A stretch of DNA of 11,937 nt from Solirubrobacterales bacterium. GTDB taxonomy: Bacteria > Actinomycetota > Thermoleophilia > Solirubrobacterales > Solirubrobacteraceae. Below, piece by piece: positions 6,009 through 10,300 of this stretch. The stretch spans positions 1-11,937 of the forward strand of contig JAPLCH010000244.1 in NCBI GenBank assembly GCA_026392325.1, written 5' to 3'. How positions within the stretch are numbered: the first letter of the stretch is position 1; each line of letters begins with the position of its first letter. The notes under the pieces were generated by a model. The model was not told the DNA's origin. It was given only the letters and a program-made list of their open reading frames with translations, and made no database searches. The translations under genes and the position numbers were made by a program.

Positions 6009-6845
6009 ATGACCCCCTCTCGCATCATGGCACGCGCAATCCACATCTCCGACGTTCACGCTGGGCGTCAGGACGACCGCATTGTCGAAGAGATGCTTCT
6101 GGACATTGCCAGGCTGGAACCTGATGTGGTCCTCGCCGGAGGGGACTTCACGCAGCGATCCCGTCGCGCGGAATGGAGTCGGGCAGCCGGATGGATGGAC
6201 AGCCTCGACTCACCCGTGTTCGCGACCCCAGGCAACCACGACATTCCACTGTTTGATTTTCCAAGGAGGATTGTTTCTCCATTCGGCCGCTATTCGGAAT
6301 GGATAGGGAACGACCTTGAGCCAGAGCTTTTGCTGTCGGGCCTCAGATGTCTGGCAGTGAAGACGGCAGCGCCGGAACGCCGGGCGGATGGTGCAATCAG
6401 CCGCGATTCGCTTGCGCTGCTTGGAAAGCGGGCGTCACGCCAGACCGAATGTGATTTGACCATTTTGCTCACGCATCATCCGGTTGCCGCCCACCCGGAC
6501 GCAAACCCCGGGAAGTCAGCACGCGGCTCTAGTGAGGCCCTTGACCACGCGGTCACCGCAGAAGTCGACCTTCTGCTTAGCGGTCACACACACCGACGTA
6601 GAAGCGGGCCATTCGTTCTGGACCACGGGGGACGGTCAATGGTCGTCGCTCACGCAGGGACCGCATGTTCAACGCGGCAGCGTGGAAACGAGCCACAGGC
6701 ATGGCAAACGATTGACTCGCAGGGGGAGCGCATGGTCATCACTCCCCACATTTGGGACAAGGCGGAATTCCGATTCAGAACCGGTCCAGTTACTGCGTGG
6801 GAGCGAAGTGACTCGGGGTGGAGAGAGAGTTCAGCTGGGGCGTGA
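6009..6845 (+). CDS. Calcineurin-like metallophosphoesterase
   Basis: This 278-aa protein carries the full metallophosphoesterase signature: D15-V-H17 (HISDVHAG), G45-D46 (GGDFTQ), G75-N-H-D78, H156-H157 (LLTHHP) and G192-H-T-H195. These bind a two-metal centre that hydrolyses phosphomono- or diesters. Overall length and motif order resemble class III (CpdA-like) phosphodiesterases, but the substrate (cyclic nucleotide, lipid or other phosphate ester) cannot be set from sequence. No signal peptide is seen, so it should be cytoplasmic. Start choice is uncertain: ATG 6009 is used here, while ATG 6027 would begin MARAIHISDVH and fits the usual family N-terminus. A TTG further upstream at 5952 would overlap CapA and is unlikely. 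A TAATCT hexamer lies at 5999-6004. The 3' end overlaps the convergent adenosyltransferase gene by 15 bp. Confidence 0.92.
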   Translation: MTPSRIMARAIHISDVHAGRQDDRIVEEMLLDIARLEPDVVLAGGDFTQRSRRAEWSRAAGWMDSLDSPVFATPGNHDIPLFDFPRRIVSPFGRYSEWIGNDLEPELLLSGLRCLAVKTAAPERRADGAISRDSLALLGKRASRQTECDLTILLTHHPVAAHPDANPGKSARGSSEALDHAVTAEVDLLLSGHTHRRRSGPFVLDHGGRSMVVAHAGTACSTRQRGNEPQAWQTIDSQGERMVITPHIWDKAEFRFRTGPVTAWERSDSGWRESSAGA

Positions 6846-7391
6846 AGCGCCCGGTGCCCAGAGCTCGTCGTTGCCGCCGTTGGCACCACGAGCGAGGATG
6901 AAGAGCAGGTCACTCAGACGATTGAGGTAGCGAAGTACCTCCTCTGAAATTCCCTCACAGGAGACGGCATAGCGTTCCGCTCTTCTGCAGACCGTGCGGC
7001 AGACATGCAGATTCGCCGCAGCTGCCGTGCCTCCGGGGAGGACAAAAGATTTCAGTGGTTCAAGCGTGTCATTGACTTCATCGCAGCGGGCTTCAAGCCA
7101 GGCGGTCTGCTCAGGCACGACGCGCAAACGCTCCTTCGTGTCCGTTTCCGGAACGGAGATGTCGGCACCCACATCGAAGAGGTCATTCTGGATTCGCTCA
7201 AGCCATGGTCTGTAGCTGGCGGGGAGCTCTGGACAGGTGGCAAGAACCACGCCGATCAGAGAGTTGAGTTCATCCACGGTGCCGTAGGTCTCAATGCGTG
7301 GATGGGTCTTGCCGACCCGGCTCATGTCTCCAAGGTGGGTTTCGCCATCGTCGCCCAAGCGGGTGTAGATGCGTGTCAGGTTGACGGTCAT
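6831..7391 (-). CDS. pduO: PduO-type cob(I)alamin adenosyltransferase
   Basis: This 186-aa enzyme transfers the adenosyl group of ATP to cob(I)alamin or a cobyrinic acid diamide, making the coenzyme form. Motifs in order are IYTRLGDDGETHLGD (ATP-binding loop, 8-22), R25 and HPRIETYGTVDELNS (30-44), SFVLPGG (115-121), CRTVCRRAER (131-140) and YLNRLSDLLFILAR (155-168), all hallmarks of the PduO/MMAB family and different from the P-loop CobA type. ATG 7391 is chosen because homologs begin about here ('xTKIYTKTGD'); a TTG at 7424 would add 11 unlikely residues. TACGGT lies exactly 6 nt upstream, consistent with a leaderless transcript. It is divergent from the riboswitch-led B12 uptake genes, so import and activation sit side by side, though this gene itself is not behind the riboswitch. 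Confidence 0.96.
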   Translation of the reverse strand: MTVNLTRIYTRLGDDGETHLGDMSRVGKTHPRIETYGTVDELNSLIGVVLATCPELPASYRPWLERIQNDLFDVGADISVPETDTKERLRVVPEQTAWLEARCDEVNDTLEPLKSFVLPGGTAAAANLHVCRTVCRRAERYAVSCEGISEEVLRYLNRLSDLLFILARGANGGNDELWAPGASRPS

Positions 7392-7397
7392 ACGCAA

Positions 7398-7403
7398 ACC
7401 GTA
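7398..7403 (-). promoter_or_regulatory. Candidate leaderless -10 hexamer for the adenosyltransferase
   Basis: TACGGT (TANNNT) is exactly 6 nt before the ATG at 7391, which puts the expected transcript start on the A of the start codon. No clear -35 is seen. A CTGAT-A-ATCAG inverted repeat at 7430-7440, upstream, could be an operator, but this is weak. Confidence 0.35.
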
Positions 7404-7451
7404 CCGAACGATGAGGGACGCCAACGTGTCTGATAATCAGAAGAGTGAGGG

Positions 7452-7481
7452 TTTACACACATGGGGGCGTGGTGGTATGCT
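7452..7481 (+). promoter_or_regulatory. Promoter of the riboswitch-controlled B12 uptake operon
   Basis: TTTACA (7452-7457) and TATGCT (7476-7481) are separated by 18 bp, and a TG one base before the -10 makes it an extended -10. The predicted start near 7488 falls just ahead of the riboswitch P1 stem, which supports the call. Confidence 0.6.
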
Positions 7482-7489
7482 CGCTTACG

Positions 7490-7664
7490 AAGCACACGGT
7501 TGGTGTTTAAGGGAAGTCCGGTGAAAGTCCGGCGCGGTCCCGCCACTGTAACCGGGGATGCTCGTCACATGCACTCGTTCTGAGAGTGCAGCCACTGGGC
7601 CGATGGTCCGGGAAGGCGTGGGGAGTCGGCCCGGGAGCCAGGAGACCTGACTCCGACCGGAAGT
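7490..7664 (+). promoter_or_regulatory. Cobalamin (adenosylcobalamin) riboswitch
   Basis: The leader has the conserved cobalamin aptamer core: GGTGTTTAAGGGAA, CCGGTGAAAGTCCGG (P4), GCGGTCCCGCCACTGTAA, later GCCACTG and GGGAAGGCG, and the B12 box AGCCAGGAGACCTG near the 3' end. P1 can close by pairing CGGTTGG (7497-7503) with CCGACCG (7653-7659), and GGAGTC (7622-7627) pairs with GACTCC (7649-7654) around the B12 box. By family, coenzyme B12 or a related corrinoid binding turns downstream expression off. No terminator with a T-run follows. Instead the strong ribosome-binding site of the next gene can be masked (see 7672-7691), so control is probably at translation initiation. Confidence 0.96.
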
Positions 7665-7671
7665 TCACATA

Positions 7672-7691
7672 CACCCTCGAGGAAAGGGGTG
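7672..7691 (+). promoter_or_regulatory. Candidate SD-masking hairpin (riboswitch expression platform)
   Basis: CACCC (7672-7676) can pair with GGGTG (7687-7691), which overlaps the Shine-Dalgarno AAAGGGG (7683-7689). The loop is 10 nt. It begins 12 nt after the P1 stem. In cobalamin riboswitches such a hairpin often docks with the aptamer and blocks ribosome binding when ligand is bound. The stem is short, so the exact fold is uncertain. Confidence 0.4.
7683..7689 (+). promoter_or_regulatory. Strong ribosome-binding site of the first uptake gene
   Basis: AAAGGGG lies 6 nt before the ATG at 7696 and fixes that start. It stands out because most other genes in the window lack a clear Shine-Dalgarno, and it is the natural target for riboswitch control. 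Confidence 0.7.
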
Positions 7692-7695
7692 GCTA

Positions 7696-8466
7696 ATGCC
7701 ATCTAGATTGAATGTCCGGAGACGGTCGTTTTGCACTGTTGCAACCTTTGCTGTCACAGCTGCTGCGCTGTTGGCTCCAGCTGCAAACGCAGCGACAGGT
7801 CCCAGAGTCTCCACAATGATCGCTGGCAAGACCGGCATCCTTGCCGGGCCAGTAGCTGCACAGGCCCACGCGTTTGTAGTTCCAGTGGGGTCCGCAAAAC
7901 GTCGCTGCCAGGTTGCAGCGGGCACACCGTTGGCAGCATTCAAGTCAACGGGACTCGTTTTCCACATGAAGGACTTCGGTCACTGCTCCATGAAGACGAC
8001 TGACTCCGCTGGGCTGTTCGTTGACCGAATCAACAACACATCAAACTCGGGCACCTCAGGCTGGAGTTTCAAGGTCAACAACAGGGCAGGTACTGCTGGC
8101 GCCGCCGACCCAAGCGGACCGTTTGGGTCCGGACAGATGTTGTCAGGGGACAAGGTCCTCTGGTTCTGGTGTGTCTTCGACGCCAACTGGGCGTGCCAGC
8201 GCACCCTCGAAGTTGTGGTCCAGCCAACTTCCACTCCAAGGGAGTCCCTCTCCATCAGCGTTCGGGCGTATGACGACTTTGGATCTTGGATTCCTGCGAA
8301 GTTCACGAAGGTGACGCTTGGGTCACTCAGCGCAACAACAGGAATCGCAGGGACGGTAACCATCGCAGCACCTGCGAAAGCTGGCCGCTATCCGGTGCGT
8401 GCTACGGATGCTCTCAAGGGTGGCATTCGACCTCCCGCGTTTCCAGGATCGGTTCTGGTCGGTTGA
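7696..8466 (+). CDS. Secreted DUF4430 (transcobalamin C-terminal-like) protein
   Basis: This 256-aa protein is the first gene behind the B12 riboswitch. A basic n-region (RLNVRRR) and hydrophobic core ending ANA-A at about 30-33 form a clear signal peptide. Residues about 75-170 fit DUF4430, the bacterial relative of the C-terminal domain of transcobalamin and intrinsic factor: GWSFKVNNRAG (122-132), then GSGQMLSGDKVLWFWC (144-159), corresponding to the usual 'W.Y.VNG...G...V..GD.V.W.Y' pattern. Cysteines at 71, 97, 159 and 167 could form two disulphides. Residues about 172-256 look like an Ig-like beta domain ('GIAGTVTIAAPAKAGRYPVRAT'). Together with the riboswitch this suggests extracellular binding or handover of corrinoid; direct evidence is absent. 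No lipobox, LPXTG or C-terminal anchor is visible, so how it stays on the cell is unclear. Its stop overlaps the next start (TGATG). Confidence 0.85.
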   Translation: MPSRLNVRRRSFCTVATFAVTAAALLAPAANAATGPRVSTMIAGKTGILAGPVAAQAHAFVVPVGSAKRRCQVAAGTPLAAFKSTGLVFHMKDFGHCSMKTTDSAGLFVDRINNTSNSGTSGWSFKVNNRAGTAGAADPSGPFGSGQMLSGDKVLWFWCVFDANWACQRTLEVVVQPTSTPRESLSISVRAYDDFGSWIPAKFTKVTLGSLSATTGIAGTVTIAAPAKAGRYPVRATDALKGGIRPPAFPGSVLVG

Positions 8467-9434
8467 TGTTCCACCCCCGCGCAGTGAGCAGGGCGAGTTG
8501 GCGGGGAGCGGCGGTCAGCCTCGCCGGCCTTGCTATTGCAGCGGGCGGAATGTCGGGCTGCGGACTCGGACCCGGTCCGAAGACCGGCGCGGTTTCGCTA
8601 ACCGTCACACGCGACTTTGGCTCAGTTGAGCTTGGGACACCAAAGTCAGAAGTTGCCACCGCGTCCGAAACGGCAATGCGGCAACTCCAACGGTTGAGAG
8701 ATGTGGAGACCAAGTATTCGGGTGGATTCGTCCAGTCGATCGATGGACTTAAGGGCGGAAGCTCCTCAGGCAGGCCGTTTGACTGGTTCTTCTTCGTCAA
8801 TGGGATTGAGTCGCAGGTCGGAGCCGCTGATGTCACGCTGCATCCAGGAGACGCCGTCTGGTGGGACCTCCGGGACTGGGGATCCGCAACACATGTACCC
8901 GCGGTCGTGGGTGCATGGCCACATCCGTTCACCGGGTCCGTTGATGGCAAGAAGCCGGCAACCAGAATCATCTGCTCCCCAACCGCTGCGGAGGAATGTT
9001 CACAAGCTGAGAAGGCTCTTGCTGCCGCTGGAATCGTTTCGGCAAGAGGGCTGCCGGGGATGGCAGGGCGTGGAACCGGACTCCGGGTGCTCGTGGGCGA
9101 CTGGAAGTCGATTCGCACGGATCCCGCTGCTGCGGCCTTGGAAGAAGGGCCAGGCTCGTCCGGTGTCTACCTGCAGCCTCTTGCAAGCGGATTGGGAATC
9201 AGGGTTCTCACACCGTCTGGGCGGGTTGCATCCCTGCTTGGCGCGGGTACCGGGATTGTTGCCGCGACCATAATCGGGGATGGTCTCCCAACTTGGATCA
9301 TCAGTGGGACTGACAGCGCGGGAGTGGCCGCTGCGGTCAGGGCGCTCACCACCAGATCGCTGGAGCATCACTTCGCAGTCGCTGTGACTCAGAACGGCGC
9401 CCTCACGGCAGCCCCAGCGGTCGCAAGCAAATGA
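8466..9434 (+). CDS. DUF4430 lipoprotein, putative surface corrinoid-binding component
   Basis: This 322-aa lipoprotein starts at the ATG that overlaps the previous stop by one base; a longer in-frame reading from 8286 lies inside the preceding gene and is not real. Residues 1-32 are a lipoprotein signal (R-rich start, hydrophobic stretch, M-S-G-C32 lipobox), so the mature protein should be tethered by lipidated Cys32. DUF4430 follows: SGGFVQSIDG (85-94), FDWFFFVNGIESQVGAADV (105-123) and HPGDAVWWDLRDW (126-138), a textbook match. The C-terminal half (about 166-310) is a second domain with RVLVGDWKSI and GLPTWIISGTDSAGVAAA. I recall similar tails on other actinobacterial DUF4430 proteins but know no function for them. 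Position between a riboswitch and ECF genes suggests it delivers cobamide to the transporter. Translation is probably coupled on both sides. Confidence 0.88.
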   Translation: MFHPRAVSRASWRGAAVSLAGLAIAAGGMSGCGLGPGPKTGAVSLTVTRDFGSVELGTPKSEVATASETAMRQLQRLRDVETKYSGGFVQSIDGLKGGSSSGRPFDWFFFVNGIESQVGAADVTLHPGDAVWWDLRDWGSATHVPAVVGAWPHPFTGSVDGKKPATRIICSPTAAEECSQAEKALAAAGIVSARGLPGMAGRGTGLRVLVGDWKSIRTDPAAAALEEGPGSSGVYLQPLASGLGIRVLTPSGRVASLLGAGTGIVAATIIGDGLPTWIISGTDSAGVAAAVRALTTRSLEHHFAVAVTQNGALTAAPAVASK

Positions 9435-10300
9435 CACAAGGGCCTCGTCCAACAGCCATCTCAGCTGCGCGAGCCGGACTGGCTGCCATCTGGTGCGGAA
9501 CGCTGATGGGTCTGGCACTGGTGATTGACCATCCGGTAGGACTGGCGGCCATCCTGGTCACGGTCTGTTTCTGCGGCTGGCTTGTCGGCTGTTCAAGAGT
9601 GATGGCAAGGACTGCCAAGTACGCGGTTCCGCTTGCGGCAGTAGTTGCTTTCGTTAACGCTTTCGTTTCCAAGGACGGCGTGACAGTCCTCGCTCGTCTG
9701 GGTCACCTACCCGTTCTCGGCAGGATTGACATCACACTTGAGGCTCTCGTCTACGGGGGGATCCTCGGGCTGAGAGTTGTCACAGTCTCACTCGTTGCAG
9801 CTCTCTTTACCGCTGCAGTGGATCAAGATGAGCTCCTCAGAATCCTGAGGGGCCGGAGTGGGAGGTTTGGCCTTGCGGCAGCCGTTGCGGGGAGGCTCCT
9901 TCCTCTTCTTGCGGCGGACGGAGCGCGTATGGCCGAGGCGAGAAAGTCGCTCCCGCAGGGAGTCGGAGTCTCGCGGCTGGACCTTGTGACAGCAATCGCC
10001 ACTGGAGCACTTGACCGGGCGGGTGACGCTGCCGCTGCTCTTGAACTGCGAGGGCTGGGGGATGGACCTTGCTTGGTTCCAAGACAGAAGCAACGCTGGT
10101 CTCGACACGATTTTGCCCTGATGGCCTCCAGCTTGGTTGCGATTACAATCGTCTCCGTTTCCCTGCTCGGCGGGTGGATCTCGTTCCACTCAAGCTCCCG
10201 CGTGACCGGCGCTTGGGGTTTCGGACTGCTTCTGACTGTGGCCCTGATGACGGTGGTGCTGATTGCTCCAATGCTGCAGAGGCGGGGAACGGTGCGATGA
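9431..10300 (+). CDS. ecfT: ECF transporter transmembrane subunit EcfT
   Basis: This 289-aa membrane protein is the scaffold of an energy-coupling factor importer, linking the ATPases to the substrate-binding S component. Hydrophobic helices are visible at about 12-31, 36-54, 62-80, 104-130, 228-249 and 260-281. Between helices 4 and 5 lies the cytoplasmic coupling region with the two short arginine motifs typical of EcfT: E-A-R171-K-S in DGARMAEARKSLPQG, and E205-L-R207-G in AALELRGLG. These dock into grooves of the ATPases. Its ATG overlaps the preceding stop (ATGA), and its own stop overlaps the ATPase start (ATGA). The first motif is ARK rather than the more usual ARG or ARS. The riboswitch context points to cobalamin rather than cobalt or another vitamin, though EcfT alone does not define the substrate. 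Confidence 0.92.
   Translation: MTQGPRPTAISAARAGLAAIWCGTLMGLALVIDHPVGLAAILVTVCFCGWLVGCSRVMARTAKYAVPLAAVVAFVNAFVSKDGVTVLARLGHLPVLGRIDITLEALVYGGILGLRVVTVSLVAALFTAAVDQDELLRILRGRSGRFGLAAAVAGRLLPLLAADGARMAEARKSLPQGVGVSRLDLVTAIATGALDRAGDAAAALELRGLGDGPCLVPRQKQRWSRHDFALMASSLVAITIVSVSLLGGWISFHSSSRVTGAWGFGLLLTVALMTVVLIAPMLQRRGTVR

Noticed and set aside
7005..7433. 142-aa plus-strand frame opposite the adenosyltransferase
   Set aside because: Every PduO motif is on the minus strand in this interval.
8286..8465. 60-residue N-terminal extension of the DUF4430 lipoprotein
   Set aside because: It lies inside the previous gene in another frame. The ATG at 8466 gives a proper lipoprotein signal and the usual coupled overlap.
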